Assembly (NCBI GenBank): GCA_948664205.1
Contig: CAPNDH010000008.1
Span: 1 to 35,027, forward strand
DNA from: an uncultured Clostridia bacterium
Lineage (GTDB): Bacteria > Bacillota > Clostridia > TANB77 > CAG-508
Reading direction: 5' to 3'
DNA: 35,027 bases
Position 1 is the stretch's first letter; each line of letters opens with the position of its first letter. Below, piece by piece: positions 9,803 to 17,328 of the stretch. Below the pieces are notes generated by a model, which did not search any database, was not told the origin of the DNA, and saw nothing but the letters and a program-made list of their open reading frames with translations. Position numbers and translations under genes: made by a program.

Positions 9803-10748
9803 ATGAAAAAATTAGATATAGATTTTTATAATTCTACTAATTTGAAGTCTTATAATTTAGATGCTGTTATGAAATATCAACTTTCTATGCTTGATAGGAT
9901 GGATGTTTTTACTAGAAGGCATAGCGAAAATGTCGCTAATTTGGTTTGTAGAATTTGTGAATATTTGCATTGCAATAAAGTATTTACTATTCACGCTACT
10001 ATTTGCGCTTATTTACATGATGTAGGAAAACTTTTCATTCCACCAGAAATTATAAATAAACCCGGAAAACTTACAGATGAAGAATATGAGATTATAAAAA
10101 GCCATACTACTTTAGGTTATGAAATGTGCATGAAAGATTTAAAATTACGCCCTTATGCAGATGGTGCTTATTATCATCATGAGGCTTTAAATGGCTCACG
10201 GTTACCCACAAGGTCTTACTAAAAAGGACATTCCATATGTAGCTCAAATTATTAGAGTCGCTGATGAATATGATGCTATTGTAACCAAAAGGCAATATAC
10301 AACTCACGTTAATATTTCTGAAACTTTGAAAGACTTAATAAAAGATGCTAAACCTACTGACTATATAAAAACAGTTGCTTTAGATGTTGTAAGGGAAAAT
10401 TATAAAGTTGGGAAAATTAACCCTAAAGCTTTAAAGGCTTTATTTAAAGTTGTTATAGATGACACATTATATGAAATTAGCTGTGTTATGGATTATATTA
10501 ATTATTTGAACGAACAAATTAATAGGTTAGAAAAAATTGAAAAATATGACTTAAAAGCTGTAAAGGCTAAAAAGGATAAAGATAAAGATTATTATCATGA
10601 AGGTATGAGAATGCTTTTTGAACAGGGTGAAAACTTTGAAAATTACCAAAAGGTTTTATCTGAATATAGAATGGCAGTAATTACTCGTGAGGACGTTAAA
10701 GATAAGTTATATAATGAAATTAAAATTATAAAAAAATTGAGAATATAA
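9803..10748 (+). CDS. HD-GYP domain phosphohydrolase, interrupted by a +1 frameshift at CGG (10199-10201)
   Basis: An HD-GYP protein, a class that often degrades cyclic di-GMP. Visible marks are RRHSENVA (about 33-40), the HD pair in AYLHDVGKLFIPPEI (about 70-84), KPGKLTDEEYEIIKSHT, YYHHEALNGS and, after the shift, GYPQGL followed by IIRVADEYDAI. The zero frame ends at 10222 after TCA CGG TTA. Skipping the C at 10199 restores the GYP motif itself and gives a 314-residue protein. The C-terminal 150 residues are helical and charged, of unknown role. The ATG follows GAAAGAGG. It stands alone on the plus strand and ends at a terminator shared with mazF. If the shift is real, enzyme activity depends on recoding. 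Confidence 0.85.
10199..10201 (+). other. CGG +1 frameshift site at the GYP motif
   Basis: Zero frame GGC TCA CGG TTA CCC. Without the C it reads GGC TCA GGT TAC CCA (G-S-G-Y-P), the hallmark motif. The quadruplet is CGGT. Confidence 0.85.
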
Positions 10749-10752
10749 AAGA

Positions 10753-10790
10753 AAAAGAGATTTTGGATATACACACCCAAAGTCTCTTTT
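10753..10790. terminator. Bidirectional terminator between the HD-GYP gene and mazF
   Basis: AAAGAGATTTTGG and CCCAAAGTCTCTTT pair around an 8-9 base loop between two convergent genes, with T- and A-rich flanks. Confidence 0.75.
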
Positions 10791-10794
10791 ATAC

Positions 10795-11145
10795 TTATTC
10801 TTCTAGACCAAAACTCACGCCTAATGCGTTATTTATTCTACTCATAACATTTTCATCATTTATATGCCCTATTTTTTCTTTTAATCTACTTTTATCTATT
10901 GTTCGTATTTGTTCTGCTAGTACTACTGATTCTGCTTTTAAGCCTCCATCACCTAAACCTATATCTATATGTGTTGGTAATTTGTTTTTTCCAGTTTGAG
11001 AGGTGATTGCTGCAGCTATTACTGTTGGGCTATGCTTGTTTCCAATATCATTTTGTATAATTATTACTGGTCTTATGCCTCCTTGCTCTGAGCCTATAAC
11101 TGGGCTTAAATCAGCATAAAACATATCTCCTCTTTTTATTACCAT
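10795..11145 (-). CDS. MazF/NdoA-type endoribonuclease toxin, no MazE partner upstream
   Basis: A 116-residue MazF/PemK-family protein, the normal length. These toxins cut mRNA at short specific sites. It starts KRGDMFYADLSPVIGSEQGG with the RPVIIIQND strand and TVIAAAIT, matching Bacillus NdoA (EndoA). In Bacillus and most Clostridia the antitoxin gene (mazE/ndoAI) lies directly upstream. Here the upstream gene is a membrane-anchored protein whose corrected end is at 11211, and the 65-base gap has no room for an antitoxin. The ribosome site is GGAGTG. The antitoxin may be encoded elsewhere, or the protein is controlled differently. Confidence 0.9.
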   Translation of the reverse strand: MVIKRGDMFYADLSPVIGSEQGGIRPVIIIQNDIGNKHSPTVIAAAITSQTGKNKLPTHIDIGLGDGGLKAESVVLAEQIRTIDKSRLKEKIGHINDENVMSRINNALGVSFGLEE

Positions 11146-11210
11146 TTGTGAATCACTCCTACTATTTTTTCTATATTTAAGGCTTTGACTTTTGATATAT
11201 TTTAAATATT

Positions 11211-11823
11211 TTAAGATATTGCTATCTCTGTATATAATATGTATACTAATGTTTTTTGGTTAATATCTTGGACTAACATTTTAGTAGGTTTTCCGTGTTC
11301 TTTTATCTATATATAGCTTTTTGTAGGCTGTATATTTAGTATTGTTTTCATCTTTAAATTCTAATATTATTTCGTTATTTTTACTTGTTAATTTTGAATT
11401 TTCGCAATCTTTATAGCTTTCAATAAAGCTGTCTAACCACATGCTATTATCTGCAATATAACTATAATTTTCAAAAGTTGTAGTAAGTTGTAATTTATTA
11501 TTTACTATTTTTAAATTTGTTCCATCATATTCAGTTATAACACCTGCTATATTACTTGGCTCTATAACTTCTTGTATACTTACATTTTCTGGTTTTAGTT
11601 CTTGTTTTACTACATATTTAGTTTTATTCTTATTTGTTTCTACCTCAATTTCCAATTTTGCTTTATAGGATTTAATATTTAAAATATCCTCAATTATCTC
11701 TTCCTCAGATTTGTTAATTTTATTATTTCCAGTTTTTAAGAATTTATAAGCAAAAATTGAAATTAAAGCTATAAGAATTAGAATAATAGCAATTACTATT
11801 AGAATAACTTTTTTGTTTTTCAT
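11211..11823 (-). CDS. Membrane-anchored LolA-like protein of unknown function, +1 frameshift at CGG (11293-11295)
   Basis: An N-terminal membrane helix (residues 5-28, VILIVIAIILILIALISIFAY) is followed by an extracellular beta-rich domain of the type seen in outer-membrane-carrier-like lipoproteins of Clostridia (SYKAKLEIEVETNK, YDGTNLKIV, EIILEFKDENN, YKKLYIDKRT). The zero frame ends with ACA CGG AAA ACC TAC TAA at 11281. Skipping one C (11295) gives TGKPTKMLVQDINQKTLVYI and ends at 11211, for 203 residues; this is the ending I would expect for the family (IDK-TGKP-K). The start ATG at 11823 follows AAGGAGG. It lies between dusB and mazF on the same strand, with a terminator after dusB. 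Confidence 0.7.
11293..11295 (-). other. CGG +1 frameshift site in the LolA-like protein
   Basis: Zero frame ACA CGG AAA ACC TAC TAA. Without the C, ACA GGA AAA CCT ACT AAA ATG, then 27 residues to a stop at 11211. The quadruplet is CGGA. Confidence 0.7.
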
Positions 11824-11841
11824 AATTACCTCCTTGTAAAT

Positions 11842-11876
11842 AAAAAGAGAATAGATAAAATCTATTCTCTTTTTAT
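11842..11876 (-). terminator. Terminator downstream of dusB
   Basis: AAAAAGAGAATAGA / TCTATTCTCTTTTT hairpin between the dusB stop and the next ribosome site, with a T-run on both strands. Confidence 0.8.
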
Positions 11877-11882
11877 TTATAT

Positions 11883-12854
11883 TCATATACTTTTAAAGTA
11901 TTCTGTAAGACAACTTATAAGTTCATCTTTTTTCTCTATTTGATTTACCTTTTGCCTTAAGCTTGCTGAATTAGGAAGATTTTTTATATATGCGCACATA
12001 TGCTTTCTGAGTTCTTTTATTCCAACGCTTTCACCCTTTTGTTCCACCTCTAATTCAATATGTCTCTTCATAATATCTAGTTTTTCTTTTAAAGTTACTT
12101 CTTTTACTTCTTCACCTTTTAAGTAAGATATAACTTCTCTAAAAATCCATGGGTTTCCAAGTGATGCTCTACCTATCATAATTCCATCTACATTAGTTTT
12201 TCTAAACATCTCTAAAGCATCTTCTTTTGATTTTATATCTCCATTTCCTATTACTGGAATACTTACCGCTTCTTTAACTTTTTTTATTATGTCCCAATCT
12301 GCTGTTCCTGTATAATATTCATCTCTTGTTCTTCCATGAATTACTATCGCTGATGCACCTGCTTTTTCTATTCTTTTTGCCATTTCTACTGCAACTATAT
12401 TATTGTTATCCCAGCCTTTTCTCATTTTTACCGTAACTGGTACTTCTGAATTTTCTACTACTGCTTTTACTATTTCTTCTGCTAAATCTAAATTTAGTAA
12501 AAGTTTACTACCATCACCATTTTTTACAACCTTTGGTGCAGGGCAACCCATATTTATATCTACTATATCTGCTAATTTTGATACATATTTTGCACTATAC
12601 CCCATAGTTTCTGGGTCACTACCAAATATTTGTATTGAAATTGGTCTTTTTTCATTTTCTGTGTCTAGTAAAAGTTTTGTTTTATCGTCATTATAGTATA
12701 AGCCCTTACTACTTACCATTTCAGTACAAACAAGTGCTGGACCATACTCTTTTGTAATTACTCTAAATGGTTTATCTGTTACTCCTGCCATTGGTGCTAA
12801 TAAAATATTATTTTCTAATTCTACATTTCCTATTTTTAATTTTTTTAGGTACAT
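11883..12854 (-). CDS. dusB: tRNA-dihydrouridine synthase (DusB)
   Basis: A 323-residue flavoenzyme that reduces specific uridines in the D-loop of tRNA using FMN. The sequence shows LLAPMAGVTDKPFR near residue 18, the proton-donor Cys in INMGCPAPKVVKNGDGS (about 99-115), KMRKGWD, the HGRTRDEYYTG loop and IGNGDI, IGRASLGNPW for FMN phosphate binding, then a C-terminal helical tRNA-binding domain. The length is typical. A dispersed palindromic repeat separates it from rodA upstream. No in-frame CGG was seen. Confidence 0.95.
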   Translation of the reverse strand: MYLKKLKIGNVELENNILLAPMAGVTDKPFRVITKEYGPALVCTEMVSSKGLYYNDDKTKLLLDTENEKRPISIQIFGSDPETMGYSAKYVSKLADIVDINMGCPAPKVVKNGDGSKLLLNLDLAEEIVKAVVENSEVPVTVKMRKGWDNNNIVAVEMAKRIEKAGASAIVIHGRTRDEYYTGTADWDIIKKVKEAVSIPVIGNGDIKSKEDALEMFRKTNVDGIMIGRASLGNPWIFREVISYLKGEEVKEVTLKEKLDIMKRHIELEVEQKGESVGIKELRKHMCAYIKNLPNSASLRQKVNQIEKKDELISCLTEYFKSI

Positions 12855-12937
12855 TTTTATCTTTCCTTATATGATTTTATATTACAGCTATCTTTTTGTT
12901 ACGTAATTGTCATTGATTTGTGTCTCATCGACATTAA

Positions 12938-12990
12938 GGAGTGTCCCTAGCGTTCCAATTTCGGAACGAAAAAGACCGTCCCTAGCGTGC
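12938..12990. repeat. GTGTCCC/CCGTCCC modular palindromic repeat (word: AGCGTTCC)
   Basis: The order is GTGTCCC, the word TAGCGTTCC, a loop, the inverted word GGAACG, AAAGACCGTCCC, then a third partial copy of the word. A close copy lies at 22421-22475. It abuts the rodA stop codon (12990-12992). Confidence 0.8.
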
Positions 12991-14096
12991 TATTCTATAA
13001 ATATTGCTTTTTGTCTTCTTCCACTTATGTTTAGAAGTAGTGCTATCATTATTAGGTTAGTAAGTAATGCACTTCCTCCATAACTTACAAATGGAAGTGG
13101 TACACCTGTTATTGGTAATAGTCCTATTGTCATTCCTATGTTTTCTAACATATGAAATAAGAATATTCCTGTAATTCCCATTGCTATATATGAGCCTAAG
13201 TCATCTTTTGCTGTTTTTGCTACATATATTGATTTTGTTATTAATACTACATATAATATTACAATTCCTGCAGTGACAATAAAGCCCATTTCCTCACCTA
13301 TTACTGCAAATATGAAATCTGTTGTTTTTGGGTATAGAAAACCTAATTGTGTTTGGTTTCCTTTTAACAGTCCCATTCCAAACAACTGCCCTGCTCCTAT
13401 TGCCAGTTTAGATTGTATTATATTATATCCTGAACCTCTTGGGTCTAAATTAGGGTTTAAGAATACATCTATTCTTGTTTTGGCATGTTCTGGTAATATG
13501 AAGAAATATAATATAGGCAATAATATTGCAATTAATAATATAGATACTATTATATATTTTTTATCTATTCCTGCTGTAAAAAGTATCATTACTGTTGATA
13601 CTAAGAATGCAAGTGCTGTTCCATAGTCTGGCTGTTTTATTATTAATAATACTGGCAAAGCAATTACTAATAATGAGGTTATTAGTTTTGTTGGTTTACT
13701 TATCTCTTTTTTACCTTTTTGCTGAATTTTAACCACTACTGATGCAAACATAATTATTACAAATATTTTTGCAAATTCTGAAGGTTGGAAGGAAAATGGC
13801 CCTAAATTAAACCAACTACTTGCTCCATTTACCGATTCTGTAAATAATACCGCAACTAGAAGAACTATAAATATGCCATAAAAAACTGGCGATGCTTTAG
13901 CTATTATTTCATAGTCAATAAATATTATTACTATGAATATTGGTATACTAATGCATAGCCACATAATTTGTTTTTTTAGTTCTTCATATTCCGTGTTTTG
14001 TGTTGCAGAAAATAATGCTACTAAGCCAATTAATATTAATAATATAGTACAGATTAATATTCCCCATTCTATATTTTTAAATATCTTTTTTCTCAT
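12990..14096 (-). CDS. rodA: RodA-type peptidoglycan glycosyltransferase (SEDS family)
   Basis: A 368-residue SEDS protein with about ten membrane helices. These polymerise glycan strands for side-wall growth, working with a class B penicillin-binding protein. The sequence shows GASSWFNLGPFSFQPSEFAKI (about 91-111), KQPDYGTA (the conserved Asp loop), GAGQLFGMGLLKG, TTDFIFAVIGEEMGF and GVPLPFVSYGGSALL. RodA, rather than FtsW or SpoVE, is inferred from the min operon context. Its ATG overlaps the minE stop by one base (TAATG), so translation is probably coupled. The 3' end touches a palindromic repeat. Confidence 0.92.
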   Translation of the reverse strand: MRKKIFKNIEWGILICTILLILIGLVALFSATQNTEYEELKKQIMWLCISIPIFIVIIFIDYEIIAKASPVFYGIFIVLLVAVLFTESVNGASSWFNLGPFSFQPSEFAKIFVIIMFASVVVKIQQKGKKEISKPTKLITSLLVIALPVLLIIKQPDYGTALAFLVSTVMILFTAGIDKKYIIVSILLIAILLPILYFFILPEHAKTRIDVFLNPNLDPRGSGYNIIQSKLAIGAGQLFGMGLLKGNQTQLGFLYPKTTDFIFAVIGEEMGFIVTAGIVILYVVLITKSIYVAKTAKDDLGSYIAMGITGIFLFHMLENIGMTIGLLPITGVPLPFVSYGGSALLTNLIMIALLLNISGRRQKAIFIE

Positions 14097-14836
14097 TATT
14101 CAACCTCTATTTTCTCTGAATTTTCAGTTCCTTCCACGTCTTCTTTTTTAGGTTCTATATCTTCATTGTGTGCAACTTCTTTGTCTTGTTCTTTGGCATT
14201 ATCTACTGGTTTAATTTCTACATCTTCTATTTGCGTATTTTCATCTGGTGAATTTGTTTCTTCATCTTCAGTATTTTCTACCAGTTTAGAGTCTTCGTTT
14301 TCATCGTGCGAAATTGGGTCTTGCTCTTTGGTATTCCTTACCGATTTAGCCCCTACATCTTCCTTAACATCTTCTTTTTTTGTTTCTTTATTAGTTTTTG
14401 AATTATTTACTTCTACATTATCTGCTTTGTTATCTGTTTCTTTTTTAGTTTCTTCGTTAACTGTTAATTCTTCTTTTTCTGTTTCAGTAGTTTTTTCTTC
14501 TACATTTTTATTTGCTTTTTTTCTTTCTATATTAACTTTTTTTGTTTCATCTTTTAAGCTAACTATTGGAATATTAGCATATAAAGCTGGTGCTCCTGTT
14601 GTTCCATCTGAATTAACTTTATTTGTAAGTTTTACATCAATAGAATTTTCATCTACATCTATATATTTTTTTATTACTTCTATTATTTCTTGTTTCATCA
14701 TTTCTAAAAAGTCTGCTGACACATTAGCTCTATCTTGCATTAATACTAAATGTAGTCTTTCTTTTGCAGTATCTTTAGAATCCTTTTTAGTATCTTTAGA
14801 AAACTTTTTGAAAAAATTAATTATATTATCGAACAT
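14096..14836 (-). CDS. minE: MinE cell-division topological factor with a long acidic repeat tail
   Basis: Residues 1 to about 92 are a normal MinE: an amphipathic membrane helix (MFDNIINFFKKF), the MinD-contact segment (SKDTAKERLHLVLMQDR), and the dimer domain with ISADFLEMM-like and VDENSIDVKL sequences. MinE drives MinD release from the membrane and places the division site. Residues about 100-246 are an unusual tail rich in Glu, Lys, Asn and Thr, with degenerate repeats of the form EDV..K.V.N.KEQD. Most MinE proteins stop near 90 residues. One tail unit (14331-14358) is 27/28 identical to a dispersed intergenic repeat. It follows minD by 21 bases and overlaps rodA by one base. Confidence 0.93.
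   Translation of the reverse strand: MFDNIINFFKKFSKDTKKDSKDTAKERLHLVLMQDRANVSADFLEMMKQEIIEVIKKYIDVDENSIDVKLTNKVNSDGTTGAPALYANIPIVSLKDETKKVNIERKKANKNVEEKTTETEKEELTVNEETKKETDNKADNVEVNNSKTNKETKKEDVKEDVGAKSVRNTKEQDPISHDENEDSKLVENTEDEETNSPDENTQIEDVEIKPVDNAKEQDKEVAHNEDIEPKKEDVEGTENSEKIEVE
14331..14358. repeat. Copy of the family A intergenic repeat embedded in minE coding sequence
   Basis: 28 bases differing at one position from 18641-18668. On the coding strand it encodes VGAKSVRNT. The intergenic form would have TAA in this frame; here the base change gives AAA, so the frame stays open. Confidence 0.75.
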
Positions 14837-14857
14837 TATATTTCCTCCAATTTAAGT

Positions 14858-15652
14858 CTATTTTTTTGAAAAAATACTTTTTATTTTAGCCCAAAATCCT
14901 TTTTCTCTTCCTGGAATTGTTACTTCTACATTTTCTCCTAGTATTCTTCTAGCTATTTCTGTATATGATTTTCCAGATGGAGCTTTATGATTAGATACTA
15001 CTGGCTCTCCTTTGTTTGTTTGTGTGATTATATATTCATCATCTGGTACTACACCTATTAAATCTATTGATAATAAATCTACTATATCTTCTACATCCAT
15101 CATTTCACCTTTTTTAACCATGTTTGGACGTAATCTATTTATTACTAATTCTGGATTTTTTATTTCTGATGCTTCTAATAAACCGATAATTCTATCAGCA
15201 TCTCTTATTGCAGATATTTCCGCTGTTGTTACTACAACTGCTCTATCTGCACCAGCTATTGCATTTTTGAAACCTTGTTCTATTCCTGCTGGGCAATCTA
15301 TTAATATATAATCAAATTCTTCTTTTAATTTAGAAGTTAATTCTTTCATTTGCTCTTCATTTATAGCACTTTTATCTCTTGTTTGTGCTGCTGGAAGTAA
15401 GAATAATTCGTTAAAACGCTTGTCCTTAATTAAAGCTTGTCTTAATTTACATTTTTCTTCTACAACATCTACTATATCATAAACTATTCTATTTTCTAGT
15501 CCCATAACTACATCTAAATTTCTTAGTCCAATATCAGTATCTATTAATACTACTTTTTTTCCTTTTAAAGCTAATGCTGAACCTAAGTTAGCTGTTGTTG
15601 TTGTTTTTCCAACTCCACCTTTTCCAGATGTAATAACTACAACTTCTCCCAT
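14858..15652 (-). CDS. minD: Septum site-determining ATPase MinD
   Basis: A 264-residue MinD. This ATPase binds the membrane as a dimer and positions division through MinC and MinE. It has the deviant Walker A motif GKGGVGKTT (residues 10-18), VLIDTDIGLRNLD, DYILIDCPAG and a C-terminal amphipathic helix GFWAKIKSIFSKK for membrane binding. It is first in a minD-minE-rodA operon, with an AAGGAGG site. minC, usually just upstream, is absent from the window; the 270 bases upstream are gene-free and then comes a tRNA on the other strand. Confidence 0.97.
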   Translation of the reverse strand: MGEVVVITSGKGGVGKTTTTANLGSALALKGKKVVLIDTDIGLRNLDVVMGLENRIVYDIVDVVEEKCKLRQALIKDKRFNELFLLPAAQTRDKSAINEEQMKELTSKLKEEFDYILIDCPAGIEQGFKNAIAGADRAVVVTTAEISAIRDADRIIGLLEASEIKNPELVINRLRPNMVKKGEMMDVEDIVDLLSIDLIGVVPDDEYIITQTNKGEPVVSNHKAPSGKSYTEIARRILGENVEVTIPGREKGFWAKIKSIFSKK

Positions 15653-15875
15653 AATTTCCTCCTTGTTTTTTCTATAAAATCTTTTTATTTATAAAATTAA
15701 AACTTATTTAATCTTTATTATAATATACGGAAATACACAAAAAGTCAATGAATATTACAGAAATATTTCAATTTTATTAAACTTATTTTTTGAATTCACA
15801 GATATAATAACTTAAAGTCCACACAGGATACTTAATTATATTTTTACGTTTATTTTAAAAATTTACATTTTTTTA

Positions 15876-15904
15876 TTGACAAATAAGTATTTCTTGTTTA
15901 TAAT
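15876..15904 (+). promoter_or_regulatory. Promoter of tRNA-Met
   Basis: TTGACA (15876-15881), 17-base spacer, TATAAT (15899-15904), about 20 bases before the tRNA. Confidence 0.85.
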
Positions 15905-15925
15905 AGTTATTGTATTTATAGATAT

Positions 15926-16002
15926 GGCGACGTAGCTCAGTTGGCTAGAGCATCCGGTTCATACCCGGCAGGTCGTAGGTTCAAGTCCCACCGTCGCTAC
16001 CA
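15926..16002 (+). tRNA. tRNA-Met (CAT), elongator type
   Basis: A 77-base cloverleaf with acceptor stem GGCGACG / CGTCGCT, D-arm TAGCTCAGTTGGCTAGAGC, anticodon loop GGTTCATACC with CAT, T-arm GTAGGTTCAAGTCCCAC and an encoded CCA end. The anticodon stem CCGG/CCGG fits elongator Met. A CAT anticodon modified for Ile is possible but less likely. Initiator tRNA is excluded by the acceptor and anticodon stems. Confidence 0.95.
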
Positions 16003-16006
16003 TAAG

Positions 16007-16131
16007 TGCGATAACTTACGTATCGCAGTGAAAAGTGAATAGTTAATAATGAATAGTGAATAGTTATAATCAGTTGCTCAAGAGCACTTATGTACTATTC
16101 ACTATTCATTTTTCATTATTCATTATTCACT
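16007..16131. repeat. Hairpin and AT-rich inverted repeat directly after the tRNA
   Basis: First a perfect hairpin TGCGATA / TATCGCA (16007-16027), then two arms of about 38 bases built from GTGAATAGTTAATAATGAA-type units (16028-16066 and 16094-16131) around a central GAGCACTT loop. Similar units lie inside the pilin 2 leader at 9433-9480. The stretch 16132-16290 shows no gene. Confidence 0.7.
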
Positions 16132-16293
16132 ATGGAGTGACTGTCAATATGTCTTTGCTATGTCCTTACTATTTACATATATTTTCTAATTTCCTGATAT
16201 ATTTCTTATTATCTTTTCTTGTTTCTTCTAAAAAATTATTATTATTGACAATATAGCGCATAAAATGTATGTTGCTAGTGTGGTTTGCATAAT

Positions 16294-16322
16294 TTGACAA
16301 ACACATATGATTATGGTATAAT
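16294..16322 (+). promoter_or_regulatory. Promoter of the gene at 16364
   Basis: TTGACA (16294-16299), 17-base spacer, TATAAT (16317-16322). Confidence 0.85.
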
Positions 16323-16363
16323 GCAGTTACATTATTTAGTAAAAGCCATAAGGAGGGTACAAT

Positions 16364-16813
16364 ATGAATGGAAACATTAAAATTAGCTCTGGCGTTGTAG
16401 GATTGTTAGCAAATGCTCACTCCAAATCCTCTTTTAGAGGAACACGGTATTACTTTAAAGGCGATTTGTGTCAAATGTCAACTGCCCAAAGAGTAGCTAA
16501 TTCATTAGGCATACAAACTGACATTGAAGGTTTTCTTCCTTTTGTACTATCTCAAGAAGATTTTAACCGTGTTAAAGAATATTTGATTCATAATCGGGTA
16601 GAAGGTTGGTGGCACTATGTGACCCACGAAGAGTACTGTGAAATAAAAGGTGAATATCACTTTGGCGGTAAATATCTTCGTTACCAGAAAGAGATTCGAC
16701 AAATAGCTGATGACCTTGGCATACCAATTCAAAAAAGTAGCTCAGTTCTCTTTGCAACTTCCAAAGAAGATTTTAACTCAATTGTCGAAAAACTTCATAT
16801 TGAAAGTGACTAA
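16364..16813 (+). CDS. Hypothetical protein with two related halves
   Basis: A 149-residue soluble protein, not recognised. It carries an internal duplication: AQRVANSLGIQTDIEG...FVLSQEDFNRVKEYL (about 46-77) matches IRQIADDLGIPIQKSS...FATSKEDFNSIVEKL (about 110-145). Tandem small helical domains of this type suggest a binding protein, but none is assigned. It has its own consensus promoter, a GGAGGG ribosome site and a terminator. Codon use is richer than in the neighbours (several GGC, CGT) and two in-frame CGGs (16445-16447, 16595-16597) must be read as Arg, because the +1 frame there closes soon. Probably an acquired accessory gene. Confidence 0.7.
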   Translation: MNGNIKISSGVVGLLANAHSKSSFRGTRYYFKGDLCQMSTAQRVANSLGIQTDIEGFLPFVLSQEDFNRVKEYLIHNRVEGWWHYVTHEEYCEIKGEYHFGGKYLRYQKEIRQIADDLGIPIQKSSSVLFATSKEDFNSIVEKLHIESD

Positions 16814-16833
16814 GGATTAATTACTCTAACCAT

Positions 16834-16863
16834 AAAAGAAGGGCTCACAATAGTCCTTCTTTT
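16834..16863 (+). terminator. Terminator of the gene at 16364
   Basis: AAAGAAGG / CCTTCTTT stem with a 12-base loop. Confidence 0.75.
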
Positions 16864-16900
16864 AATTGTGTAACGAAAGAGAGCGTATTAAATTTATTAA

Positions 16901-16930
16901 AAAAGCGTTGCAATTTTGCAACGCTTTTTT
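16901..16930. terminator. Bidirectional terminator
   Basis: AAAAGCGTTGCAA / TTGCAACGCTTTTTT, a near-perfect hairpin just downstream of the minus-strand gene at 16936. Confidence 0.85.
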
Positions 16931-16935
16931 CTTAT

Positions 16936-17220
16936 TTAATATGGTATGCTTTCAGTTTGCATGCGTACACGTGTCTTATAATCTAATAATTTTGCCGTAC
17001 ACATTGTAATCATTTCTCTTGCATAATAGTCTGCAATTAAACTCAAATCTGAAATGAAAGTAATTGATATATACTTTTTACTCGTAAGTATTTCAAGTTG
17101 TCTTTCGGTATCCTTCGTTTCTTCTAAACCTTTTCCTCTCCGATACTTTTCGTACATCTCGCCTACAACTTCAGCCACCTGTGAAAGTACCCATTGATAT
17201 GCGTCGTTTTCTCTACCCAT
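16936..17220 (-). CDS. Hypothetical small helical protein
   Basis: A 94-residue, mostly helical protein (DAYQWVLSQVAEVVGEMYEKY, DLSLIADYYAREMITMCTAKLLDYK) with no membrane segment or known domain. GGAGGT precedes the ATG and a strong terminator follows. One in-frame CGG at 17140-17142 (KYRRGKG) must be Arg, since the +1 frame stops quickly. It is convergent with the gene at 16364, and both share the accessory codon style. Confidence 0.6.
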   Translation of the reverse strand: MGRENDAYQWVLSQVAEVVGEMYEKYRRGKGLEETKDTERQLEILTSKKYISITFISDLSLIADYYAREMITMCTAKLLDYKTRVRMQTESIPY

Positions 17221-17328
17221 AATTCATACCTCCACTTTTTTTAATCCTAATTAATTGTTAGCTAGTATATTATCATATATTTAATAAAATGTCTACAAAA
17301 AAACAAAAAAATACCGAAAAAAGTAATA

